Assembly: GCA_002914845.1 (NCBI GenBank)
Contig: JXTC01000060.1
Coordinates: 1,103,104 to 1,167,103 of the forward strand
DNA length: 64,000 nt
Reading direction: 5' to 3'
DNA from: Trema orientale
Lineage: Eukaryota > Streptophyta > Magnoliopsida > Rosales > Cannabaceae
Program-made: the position numbers and the translations under genes
Notes under the pieces: generated by a model
The model's input: only the letters and a program-made list of their open reading frames with translations
What the model was told of the DNA's origin: nothing
Database searches by the model: none
In this document: positions 41,813-53,600 of the stretch, one piece after another
Numbering within the stretch: position 1 is the first letter of the stretch
Layout: each line of letters opens with the position of its first letter

Positions 41813-43904
41813 GCTGCACTGGCAATGCGCCTAGATTTTTGAAGAAAAAGAAAAAAAAAATCCTTTTATAGTGTATATATTTTTTTAATTCACAATTTTC
41901 TATTAATTCTTTTATTTTTATATATGTATTTTTTTGAATTGCTTTTATTTCTATATTTTGGCCTCGTTCAAAAATTAAATTTTACTTATTTCTCAAATCC
42001 ATAATTACCACATATCTAATTGTTAAAAAAATAAATTTCTTTTTATAATACATAAACTAATCCACATTTTTTCTATACTTCATTAATTTCTATACTCTAC
42101 ATTCAAAAATTAAAATTTTTAATTATTTCTATAATCTTTGTAAATACCATATATCTATTATATATTTTCTTTTTATATTTAAAAGACTATATCAAGTTAT
42201 ATTGGAAATGTAAAATTGGTTAACATGTTAAACTTAATAGATTAATCCATTATATCAAGTTGAACAAAATACAATATATTTGACATTAACATGTTAAATT
42301 GAGTTTAATTAATGGGCTAACAGTGCATAGGTTAACAGGTCATATTACATTGGACACGACCTGAATACTATTTTTTTCATAATTTCTTTGGACTTTTTAC
42401 CTTTCTATATTTTTCTCCTCCTTAATTTTTATCACACTTTTTATTAACTAATAATAGTTACTATATCATATTAGGCTATGTTTGAAATTGGAAAAAATAA
42501 GTTGTATATTAAATATATGTGAAATTTGGGTGTTTTTATATAGGGTGAAGTGCAAAAGATAATATCCTAAATTTATATATTGAAGTTTAAACTTTGCAAA
42601 ATAATAACCTGAGATTGAAAATTTCTGAAAATTTATACCTCGAGTTGAATTTTTAAATACTTTTAACAAGTAAAAAACAATAATACTATCAAAATTAAGG
42701 AGAGTAATTAGAATAAATCTAGTTTTAATGAAAAATATTATTGTCTTTTTGTTACTAAGAATGGTCAAAAAATCAGGCAAGGTATCGATTTTTGCAAATT
42801 CTTGATTTTCGCAAATTCTTAATATTAGAGTATATTATTTTGCACAGTCTAAATTTTATAATTTAAATTATAGAGCACCCAAATTTTAAGATATTTTTTT
42901 GCAATTTACTCATTTATATTTGTATTTTCTTAAGTTTTGTAATTTATATATGTACTTATGAAGTTATGATATTTTATTTTGAGAAATACTAAGTTATAGA
43001 AATTAATATTTTTGTAAATCTTATATAGTTTCTTGTCTTTCACTAATTCTATATAAGTGACTCTACAGATTAAAATTTTGATTGATGATTTTCATTCATG
43101 TCTACTGATAATAGGCCTATTGTTAGTTAGTATTTTATCTCACTTTTTTACAAATACATGGTATCAATTAGATAAACATTTGACCGAGGAGTGTAAAAGA
43201 TTTTCTGTATTTTCTTGGTTAGAAGTTTAATGGTGTTGGGTGCACTTTTAATGGTGTATTTTGAATTAGAATTCTTAACCTTTAACAACTCTTAACTCTT
43301 TTTATAGAAAGAAATTTTCTAACTCTTCTTGTGTTTTCAAAATGTGGGATACATCCAAACAAAGTCCGAAAATTTCAAGTTTTCAAGTGCAGATTTATAC
43401 TAAAGGAAGTTCGTTAAATATATAAACTACTTAATTACATTGAAACCTTTTATAATCCTGTAAAAACAGAACAAGATAAAGATTGCAAGCTACTTCTGCA
43501 TTATTTTTGCGGAACGCATTCATATATCATATTCTACTTCAGAAAACGGTTCTAATTTTCTCATGATGAACTGAAAATTTTACAAGAGTGTAACTTCATG
43601 TTACGAATAATTTTTCTTTCAAACTATATACTGTAAGTTTTTCTTAAATATGCAAAATCCTATTATGCATATAATCAATAATTCCAAATGATCTTAGAAC
43701 TCATGATTTTCACAATTAGAACATAGGTAATAGACATACCTGGATCCATTGTAATTAAACTTTAAACTACCAAACAATTTTGATGCAGAATTCTGAGTTT
43801 CTCTCCCTTAACCCTTTATACTTAATAATAATACGTTTAGTGATGGAGTACGTATAATTCTGATAATAGTTGGAGAGAGGACCAGATTCCATTTAAATAC
43901 TTTA
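41813..43904. other. AT-rich intergenic DNA
   Basis: Very AT-rich sequence with no gene or RNA that I can support. Only short, unrelated open frames occur. Confidence 0.5.
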
Positions 43905-44100
43905 AGACATATTTTCCATCAGATATGTCTGTTCATGAAGAGTTACATTGTTTTCTAAGAGTTACAACTCTTAGGACATATTTTCTATCAGATATGTCTC
44001 TTCATAAGAGTTGCATTGTTTTGAAAAGAGTTACAACTCTTTTCCATCAGATATAACTGTTCATGAAGAGTTACATTATTTTGAAGAGTTACAACTCTTC
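43905..44100. repeat. Three tandem repeats of about 66 bp with a palindromic core
   Basis: Each unit contains CCATCAGATATGTCTGTTCA (or a close variant), GAGTTACATTGTTTT and a near-palindrome AAGAGTTACAACTCTT. Units start near 43905, 43974 and 44043, and the third is shorter. It could be a remnant of a retroelement terminal region. The family is not recognised. Confidence 0.72.
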
Positions 44101-44972
44101 ATTGACCAATAGAAATTTAAATACACTTAATATTATTAAACTATCTAATTAATATTGATAAATACAATATTAATTTATTAAAATCACATAGGTCATATAT
44201 AAATAAATCTAACATATACTCCTCACTAATTGACATAGTGTATTAACTCATGCCATGCCTATACTAACAGTTTTTCTTCTTGGAAAAGTGTAATCGACAT
44301 TCGATATTATAACATGAGTTGAACCATTTCCTGATCATATTTACACAAAGGGTTTTATGGCTTTTATCAACAGATGATTCTGACAAGAAAGATTATTGCA
44401 ACATTTTAATGCTTTTCGAATATTTATTTATTTATTTTTTGGCTCCAATAAAACGCAACTTGTGGTTGAAGTATGAAGCAAAGGAACCCCTTTAGGTTTG
44501 ATTTATAACACGAAAGACCAAGTCCTCAACAAGTAAAAGTTGGTGACTTGTACTCTAACTGTTCTCACCCTCTTTACTCTTTAGTCCTCCCAATTGCTCC
44601 AAATTTTAACCCATTGCAGAGAGAAATCCCATACGCAATTCCTTTTTTTTTTTTTTCCAATTAAATTCACCAACCTTCTTCACTTTCTTAACACTTTCCC
44701 ATCTACAACAAGTTCTTTCTCAATATTTCCTCTAGGTGGAAAATGACGATGCACGTGGTACATTCCATTCGTGACAAAGGCTCCCTTAGTCAATCATTCA
44801 TCATTTGTCAAATTACACAAGGAAAATAGTATGTTCTGGCTAGTGTATCTGTCAAAAATTCTCAATATGGGCACAGTTTTCTATAGCAAGTAACAATACT
44901 ATATTGGCATGATATATATATTTGGCTCCAATTTTAGCCATCTAAGTTAAAAATTGTTAACAAGCTTCTGCG
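44101..44972. other. Upstream region of the six-cysteine protein gene
   Basis: AT-rich DNA without coding potential. A TATATATATT run at about 44922 is a possible TATA region, but the distance to the start codon (about 50 bp) makes this uncertain. Confidence 0.4.
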
Positions 44973-45839
44973 ATGGCATTAGTAACAACTCTCAGACTCT
45001 GGGTTTTAGCTTCGGCTCTGTTCTTGCCTTATGTGTTTGGTAGCATATCAGGTACATAACGAAGCAACATTAAAATCCCAGCCTTCATTTTGAATTCTAT
45101 TAATTTGAAACATTCCTAAATTGGCAGGAAAAGCAGAAGAAGATCATGGGCCTGATCAATTTGGAAATAATGCAGGATACGATCCAGCTCAAGTTGTTGC
45201 CAAAGCTTTGCTATGTTTCAATGATAAATATGTAAGTAAACATCTAAAAACTAAGCATATTAGGTTATGTAATGTTCCTGTTTTAGAGCAACTTCTTATA
45301 CTACTATTCTGGTCTTTGATTCTCAGATTTACAGCAGCTGTGAGGAGTCTTATAGATTGACTGAGAGTGGAAATCTCGACGTACCGCCGGACAAGACCGA
45401 GGCCTACTGCGGTGGCCCGTGCCTTACAGAGACGCACCTTGTGCTGAACTGCATAGACAACATCTTGGCCAACTTTGTGTTTTACAATAGAGCCACAATA
45501 CAAGATATTAGAGACACTATCCATGCGGGATGTGGTTATGGACCAGAAAGAGGTACTAAATATATATATATATATTTATATTAGCCTATTGTGTGGATTT
45601 TGTGATTATTATTATTGTCAAATATCAGATTCTGGCTTTAACAGTAGATTTTGTAAGTTTCTTTATGTTTGTGGTTGTTAATGAATTAACAATTATGAGT
45701 TATATTTTATTGCATTGTAGGAAATTTCAATGTGGCAGGGCGCATCGAAGCTGAAGAAAACAAAGCAGAGAGAGCTGGAAACCAGATTCTGGTTGGCTTT
45801 GGCTTGATGGTTGTAGTATATTGTCTATTGTCGATTTGA
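44973..45839 (+). CDS. Small secreted six-cysteine protein, probably GPI-anchored (DUF7731-like)
   Basis: The function is unknown. Four exons (44973-45051, 45128-45231, 45327-45552, 45721-45839) join in frame to 175 aa. Residues 1-25 (MALVTTLRLWVLASALFLPY...) form a signal peptide. The mature part has six cysteines, in ALLCFND, YSSCEES, AYCGGPC (two), VLNCIDN and HAGCGYG, enough for three disulfides. A short acidic and polar linker (RIEAEENKAERAGN) precedes a final hydrophobic segment (ILVGFGLMVVVYCLLSI) that runs to the stop with no cytosolic tail, as in GPI-anchored precursors. The pattern resembles an uncharacterised plant family that I believe is catalogued as DUF7731, but I cannot verify the label. 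A single-pass membrane protein is the alternative. Confidence 0.8.
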
Positions 45840-46140
45840 CATATATACATATATGTATGTGTAATGGGATAATTTACATAAAAAGCTGAAGAAGATAATT
45901 TGGTATGGTATGTAAAACTCACTACTCATAACCAAAACGGTGCCGATGAAAAGGTGATGGGATCTACATTATACACTTGCCTGCATTTTATAGTTCTGTG
46001 TAGCGAGGAAAAAAGCTTTATAAAAGCTTGGTGTATTTTTATTATATGTAAAAGCCTTTTTTTTTTTTTTTTGCAATCCCATATTGCCTTGCGAGGTATG
46101 ATTCCACGTTTAACTGATCATATTCTATTTACGTATTTGG

Positions 46141-46547
46141 GCCATCTCCAATCCATCGATCTCCAAAATGGAGATCATGTGCCATTTTGGAGGAGTTCCT
46201 AGACTCCAATCCAGCGCCATTTGGGGCACTATTTTGGAGCTCTACTGCAATGCTGCATTAATAGTTCAGCACTATAGGAATAGAATTGGGGTAAGGGCCG
46301 GGGTTTCCGAAATTCCCCATGTAACTGATGAATTCCATGTATATATATATGGCCATATTTTATTATTTAATATTTTAATTAATAAAAGGGAGACTTGGTG
46401 TAAAAGATAAGAAAGAATATTTTATTATTTAATATTTTTTTTGGTGTAATGTTTGGTACAATGGGCTGGAAATAGATAAAAAAATAGTATGAAACATCAT
46501 TTTAGTACAAAAATTATACCATTTTAGAATTTTGGATTGGAGATAAC
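46141..46547. mobile_element. Non-autonomous DNA transposon (family 4) after the six-cysteine gene
   Basis: The left end CCATCTCCAATCCATCGATC and the right end (reverse complement GTTATCTCCAATCCAAAATT) are related inverted repeats about 400 bp apart. The left end also folds on itself (ATCTCCAAAATGGAGAT). No transposase is present and the superfamily is not determined. Confidence 0.6.
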
Positions 46548-46957
46548 ATAGTAATTTTTATCAATCCTATCTTGTTTACATTTGAATTCTTTATTGAAAT
46601 AATCACAAAAAATTAATTCGTGGTTCCAACATTTAAGCGAGCTCATTTAGGTTTAAATGAATTGGCATGTCTAAAACTATCAGTTCGTGCTGAAACAGAA
46701 TTTGAAAAAAAAAAAAAAACGTTAGAAATAAGCAAACATAAAAAGTGAAACTCTGTGCATATAAAAATTAATCCATTTGCCTCATCACAACAAGTAATAA
46801 ATAAAAAATCAAATTCACTTATTCCCCTTTTCTTCAAGCTGTATACATAAAATTCAAATCTTCAAATTCAAGCTCTCTGTATTATAAGTCTTCAGATTAA
46901 TCCTTTTCATGCAAGTTATACGTAAAAACACATATATATATACTCTCTCTAGTTGTT

Positions 46958-49357
46958 CTAAACGGATAACAAGCCAGAAGTGTACGGTACTCCAGTGGCC
47001 TTAATCCACGCGTCACCCCGGATAAACCTCGCGGCGGTGTACTGCGTCGCCCGCCCCGGCGCAACCTTCTTGATCCCGCGCCACTTGACCCGCCCGGAGG
47101 TGTTGGAGCCGGGGCCCCGGTTCGATATCTCGGTATAGAAGCAAGTGCTGAGGCCAAAGTTGCCACCCCAAGGCAACCAACCCTCGGGGGCGATCACGTC
47201 ATCGATCTTGGACTGCATGATTATGGTCCTCGAGTACTCCTTCCATGGCCTCCCCAGGTAGGCCTTGTTCTTCGCCTTGACCGGGAGGTAGAGCGGGTCG
47301 CCGGTGATGGTGCAGTTTTGGAGGACTAGTCCGGTGGCCTCGCGGCGGTCGGTTCGGCCTTGCGCGGTCACGATGCAGAACTGGTTCTCTAGAGGCTTGC
47401 GGATGACCATCTTGCAGTTCTGGAAGACGGCGGCGGCGTCGCCGAAGATGAAGTCGATGGTGCCGGAGATGCTGCAGTCGCGGTAGAACTGGCGGTGGGT
47501 GTGGGTGTAGAGTGTGTCTTGGTAACCGTCCATTTGGCAGTTGTAGAAGATCGACATGTCGGATTGGACCCGGAGAGCCACCGCTTGGTGCTTTGCGGCT
47601 CCGGCTGAGTTCTCAAAACCCATGTCTTTTGCTATGAAGTTGTTTCCAATAATGGCTGCAATATAGTGGTTTAATTAATGAGGTATATTAGTACTCGTTC
47701 AAGAGTACAACAAATTTGTTACCATATAATAGTTGACATGTAAAATCTCTTCAGAAAAAATAAAAAGATTGACAATATATATATGAAGTGACTATATAAG
47801 CAACATAACACTACAACAAGCAACTAATAGAAATGTGGAATCCACCTCAAAAATTATAGGTGGATAATTTATGTGGATGTGGACCCGCAACTTCATGTGT
47901 ATTTTGCATTTTTCTTAGTATATATTATTTAGTCACGTTATGTGATATGCAAAATGGTTATGGAACCAACAATGACATATTAAATTATTTCAATCGATCA
48001 TGTATAGCAAACTCAAAGATTAAAAAAAGTCAACTTATGCTTGTGTCAACGTCAAACACCCCAAAATGAATAATTTCGCCATGTTATAAAAATCTTATTA
48101 ATTTTAGCAAATTTGAATAGAAAGGTAGATATGGAAATGCTCCCAAGTAAATGTTAGCTTTTAAACTGAAAACGAATGTTGTTTGATCAGTAGACAGATC
48201 TAGCGTAATGATCATGTTATGCATGCCATATACCATATAGTAATATATTATATAACACCAAGCAATACAATTTATAAGACAAAAAAGAAGAAACTAGTGA
48301 GACAGTACTTACAAACTGTGGCGGTCTTGAAAGTTTGGACTCCATCAACGAAGTTAAGGCTTCCGGTGATCTTGGTCTTAGTAGGGCCATCACCAATCAT
48401 CATAACATTGGTCATATGCTTGTCAAGAAAAACTCGCTCAGCATACACTCCTTGCTTAATATAAATCACAAAAGTCTTACTATTCTTCTTCGGAATATCC
48501 TTCAAAGCCTCATTCACCGTCTTGTACTTCCCACTCCCGTCCTTCGCCACCACCACGTCGGCCTTAACATGCGCCCCCTTCGCCGCCAGCAGCTTCCGCC
48601 GCCGCTCGCTCACCCACGACGGCAAACTAGCACTACTCCTCTCGCCCTCCTCGGCCGATAAGAGGCGGCGGCTCATGTTAATCGGGAGGTTGTAACTTGC
48701 CAAGATGGTCGAAATTTCGGTCACCATTGCGAGGCCATTGCTGGTGAGCTCCTGAGAAGACTTGAGCGCCGATTTCATCCGCTCGCCGGCGTCTCCGGTC
48801 GTGTTCTCGAACCCGTCGAGGCAAGTCTGCTCGTACGTGACGGCGCCGCTGAGCCAGATTTTCAAGTCCGCGATGTACTCGTCGAGTTTCGACATGTCAA
48901 AGTCTCCAATCTTCTTGAACGAGTCGTTGAGGTCGTCAATGGCGTACTCGAGCAGCTCGTCGCAGTTGGCCAGAGCTTGGTTCGTCCTCGGGTCCTTGGA
49001 GAGCTCCTTCAGCGTGGAGGAGTTCTTCACGGCCGCGGCTAGGTGGTCGACCGCCACGGTGAAAGCGGCTTTGATGAGTTCTTTAGGGTCGGTGGAGTTT
49101 CCGGCGGCCTTGGTGAGGGTGCTCTCGCAGGTCTCTCTGTAGTCGGTTGGCTGACAAATGGCCTGAATGGCCTTTGACGTTGTCGAAACCGTACCGCCCG
49201 GCGGGGGGCTGGCGGCCGCCGGTTGCGTGTCGGCCTCGCCGCGGTTGAAGCCGACCGCCACCGCCACCACCATGGCCACTAGAATCAAAGCAGATGTGCC
49301 AATAATGGCAATTTTCTTCTTCCTCTGGTCCCCATTACTACTAGAACCAAATGACAT
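46958..49357 (-). CDS. Pectin methylesterase with inhibitor pro-domain, PME21/VANGUARD type
   Basis: It removes methyl groups from homogalacturonan in the wall. Two exons (48313-49357 and 46958-47655) join in phase 1 to 580 aa. Order: a cytosolic basic stretch and signal anchor (IAIIGTSALILVAMVVAVAV, about residues 16-36), a PMEI-like pro-domain (about 60-215) with four cysteines, two RRLL-type subtilase processing sites (SRRLLSAEE and RRRKLLAAK), then the catalytic beta-helix. All five PME signatures are intact: GVYAER, KHQAVALR, YQDTLY, IDFIFGD (with the catalytic Asp) and YLGRPWKEYSR. The protein ends GVPYTSGLLSV. The sequence resembles the PME21/VANGUARD1 clade known for pollen expression. 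That expression is an inference. The coding DNA is much more GC-rich than its surroundings, as is usual for this family. The donor GTAAGT and a TTGCAG acceptor support the intron. Confidence 0.93.
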
Positions 49358-50647
49358 CTTGATTATCTAATACTAATAAAGAAAAAGCTTTTTTATTTTA
49401 TTTTTATTTGGTTTACTAATCTTTTTATTTGATCACTACTTTTTTTTTTTGTAATAAATTAATTTTTTTTTTGGGATAAATATTTAGAGCTATTGGGGGG
49501 CTCTTAATATTTTATTTATTTATTTATTTTTTTGGAGAAGAGGTTTTGTGGTGCCCCTTGGGCTCTGGTAATGAAGGATTTAGTTTAAGTAGAGGAATGA
49601 TATATAATCATTGTGTTGAAGAGGGAAGGGAAAGCCAAAAACGGAATGTGTTTTTTGAAAAACAGTTGGTTTTCTGTTAAGGAAATGTGGGGTTGTAGAG
49701 TCACGACAAAATAAAAGGTTGTTAGTCTTTTCCAAATTTGAAAAGGGGTTTTTAGAAAAACTAGTTTTTTTATGCTTACTAATAGGTCTCTCATTCTAGA
49801 CCATTGGTCTCTTGTCAAATAACTTTAATAACAATGATGTTTATATTTAGCACTTCCACTCCACAAATTTTTTTGGGGTTTTTTTTCCCCCACTAAATAA
49901 ATATGCATTTGGGTATTTGATTTAGTTTAAGATTAAGTAATTGCTTGCCGGATATGATGAGATGTTCAATTTTGTCCATTTAAGGCTCGTACAAAGCACT
50001 TTATGACACAAGAAATTGAGTAAAATTTTTGTTCTAGTTAAGAAAATTTTAGTTCAACATAATGATGCATCAAACTATTTATTCTTTAAGATTAATGAAT
50101 AACTAATCCGATGCGTCTAACCAAGGCACAAATTCTAAATTTTTAATGAAAACAAAAGGTTAAAATATCCCTCATATCCAATTTTGGTCGAATCCTTGCC
50201 ATTATCATGAAAATCGCATATTGTTTTAACTCAACCAAAAAATTTGGTCTTTTCAGCAAACTGCCTACCACCAGGCCAAATATGCTGTCTTATGCCATCA
50301 TTCACTTCAATTATTTAGTTTTTCACCTAGATAGCGGTAACGGACGTAGTAAGAGGAGGAGGGGGATCATCTTATTGTAGAAGTATAGAAGTTGAAGAAG
50401 TACACGTATTCTCAATATGCTCACTAATACTATATCTCTGGTTTACATACAAGCATCAATGTCAACGAACTATTGTCTCACTTCTGAAGCAATTATTATT
50501 CCAGTTATCTTCCCTTTTTTTTTTTTTTTTGTTCTGGTTCCTGTTCCCCAAGTTGTTACAAAATGAGATACTATAGAATATTCCTCTCTTTTCTGTCTAC
50601 CACAAAAGGATAAACCTGTTTTTATTGAACTAGTCAATATGAAGATC
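49358..50647. other. Spacer between the PME and IBR3-type genes
   Basis: It holds the PME promoter side (T- and A-rich, no clear TATA) and the 3' flank of the IBR3-type gene. No gene or repeat family is recognised. Confidence 0.45.
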
Positions 50648-53600
50648 TCAAAGCTTGGCCCTCCTCAGTTCTAACTTGGCAATGGTACCCAGATGAACTT
50701 CATCTGGACCATCGGCAATCCGCAATGTTCTTGCTGTGGCCCAAAGATGTGCAAGAACAGTGTCGGAAGATAAGCCGGCAGCACCATGTACTTGCATTGC
50801 CATGTCAAGCACCTGCAGCGCCATGTTTGGGGCTGCTACCTGCTCCACAAACCACCAAAATGTTTTAAAAGAAATATTCACACACGTTTAATATCAAGAG
50901 ATAAATAAACCACAATCCAATCCAGGCACTTTATTCCACGTAAGAGGATTTACCTCGAGTTCATGCAACCGAAAACATGAAGGAAAGAAAAGTGAAGAAG
51001 GAAGGATTTACCTTGGCCATTGCTATGGTCCCACGGGCTCTTTTATTTCCTTGTCTATCAAGCTGGTCAGCTGCCTCGAGAACCAACAATCGTGCTTTTT
51101 CAAGCTCTATACGACACTGGATGGCAGAAGAACAATTTAAATGTATGTTGATGATGAAAATGAAGAACGATTCAACTCAAATAACTTTTAGGATAATTAC
51201 TTCATTGGAATGTTGTTTATTAGATTTCAAAGTTGCAGGTTTCGTATTAGTTATAATTTTATAAGAACATAACTTCTTACATTGCTATAAGGCATTAAGT
51301 TGTTGCGCTTGGTCTGTCGTCCTCTTTTTTTTTTTTTTTATAATAAGAACAGAAACTCTTATGCTACCGCATGGAACTACATTGACATACCTTTGCCAAG
51401 TCCGAAAGAAAAGAACCTTGCTGAGCAATCAACTTCCCAAAGACTGTTCTACTAAGAGCCCTTTGAGCCATTAGCTGCATGCCACGCTCAGCAGCACCTA
51501 TCAGTCTCATGCAATGATGCAACCTTCCGGGGCCTAGTCTACCCTGCAAATTCAAATTACAATACAAAGCTTTAATGAGATTCAAAACCAATAAAATACT
51601 AATTTCATGATCTAAGATTCTTAAAAGACAACGAGTTATAGATACCTGGGCAATTTCAAATCCACGCCCTTCTCCCAATAAAATATTTGTCGCTGGGACA
51701 CGCACATTCTCAAATGTTACTTCTGCGTGTCCATGAGGTGCATCATCGAAGCCAAAAACCATCAGCGGTCTCTTTATATGAACCCCAGGAGTTCGAATAT
51801 CAACCAAGATCATAGATTGTTGCTTATGTTTTGCAGCATTGAAGTCAGTCTTTCCCTGCAGAGTAGTTGGACATGCCAAATAGAAATATTAATCCCATCA
51901 GATATTACATACAACATACTACATTATGGCAAATAGAAATACTAGTCCCACGCCACACCAGAAGAACTAACCATAACTATAAGAAGTCTGCACCTTGGAT
52001 CCATAGCTCCACTTGTCCACCATTTTGTCCCATTGATGACGTATGAATCTCCTTGTCTGCACATGTTCAAAGCAGCAATAACTACATGTCTGACAGAAGC
52101 CCCAAGAAAACAACATATGCTGCATACAATTATCATGGACATCCACTGGAGACGCTTGTATATGAAAATAGAGAAATAGAATACTATTCCCTTGATCGAA
52201 ACATACCTATGCACTTCACTTCCCTTATCTTTTTAATAAATAACCTCCCCAGAAAAATGAGGAAAACTATATAATAGAAACAGAAGCGAAAAAAAAAGAA
52301 AAGATTCAGAGTTAGCAAAACTAACTCCATTTCACTAAAGAAACTCTTTAAAGTTGAACACAATGACTTCAAATTATCAACGAAGAGAGAACTCATGCTA
52401 GCACCATAAAAAGTGGAGATTCACTTTTTAACGATTTCGCATCAACTCACCTTTTTATAGAACACTCAATGTTGGTTGCATCAGAAGACGCAACTTTTGG
52501 TTCTGTCATAGCAAATCCTGATCGAATTTTCCCCTCAAGCAAAGGAATAAGCCATTCAAGTTGTTGTTCTTTATTTCCGTATCTCAACAATACCTAAAAT
52601 GAAAGGTTACCTCAAGGTAATCAGGTCAACGAACATGCATAAAGATTTTCTTATAATGAAGTTATACTCATATGAATGGATTGTCAAAAACACTAAGATT
52701 GTCTTAAAAGGGGGAGAAGAAAGATGTGAGAGACGAAAAAAACAAGAATCTGAAACTCATATAATAGAGGATACTTAATTTCTACACAATAAAGCCAATT
52801 TTGTAAAGAGGGAATTCGAACTCTACAAGGAAATAATTCTAAGAATTCAAAATAGAACAGGACTCTATCTCGGCTAAACAATAATAACAAGAAAGTAACA
52901 CAGATTGATAAGAGAATCTCAAATTCTTAATTATCTGTCATCTCATTCTGCATTACACAATTTTCTCCACCTAGCATTAAACTGACTACAACTAAAGCAA
53001 TCTAAATGTTTGAAATACTCACTACTCAGCACATTCCACGAAATTCACTAGTTTTTAAAAGACTCTGCAGATGAAAGTATTTCTTTTTGCAATTAGTTAA
53101 TTCACGAATAATTAATAATTTAAAAATTCCTCTCACCTCCATATTTCCTGTGTCAGGTGCACCACAATTAAAAATTTGTGGTGCCCAAACAGAACGCCCC
53201 ATGATTTCACAAAGGTATCCGTATTCAAGGTTTGAAAGGCCTTCCCCCAGTAACTGATTGAATGTATCACCAGAGGAAGGATAATTGTTTCCATCGAAAA
53301 TCAGTTTCTTTGCCCTTTCCGCACTATCAAACTGCACAAGCACAAAAGGACAGAGACAAATATCATTGTATATAAAGATCAATCCAATATACACAAGAAC
53401 AAGCACAAATGTGAGCAAACTGAGAAGAGAAATATAAAAACACACAAACGCACACACGAGCACACACACACACAAAGAAGAAGACGACGACGAAGAAGAA
53501 GAAGATATATGAATTAGGAGCAGGATTGAGACACATACAGGTATAAATAAATTCCAAAGTCCTGCTTTCTTTGCAAGCTCCTTCAACCTCTCTTCCTCTG

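Noticed and set aside
47304..49370. Forward-strand open frames across the pectin methylesterase gene
   Set aside because: They arise because the coding DNA is GC-rich. They lack family motifs and are antisense to intact PME exons.
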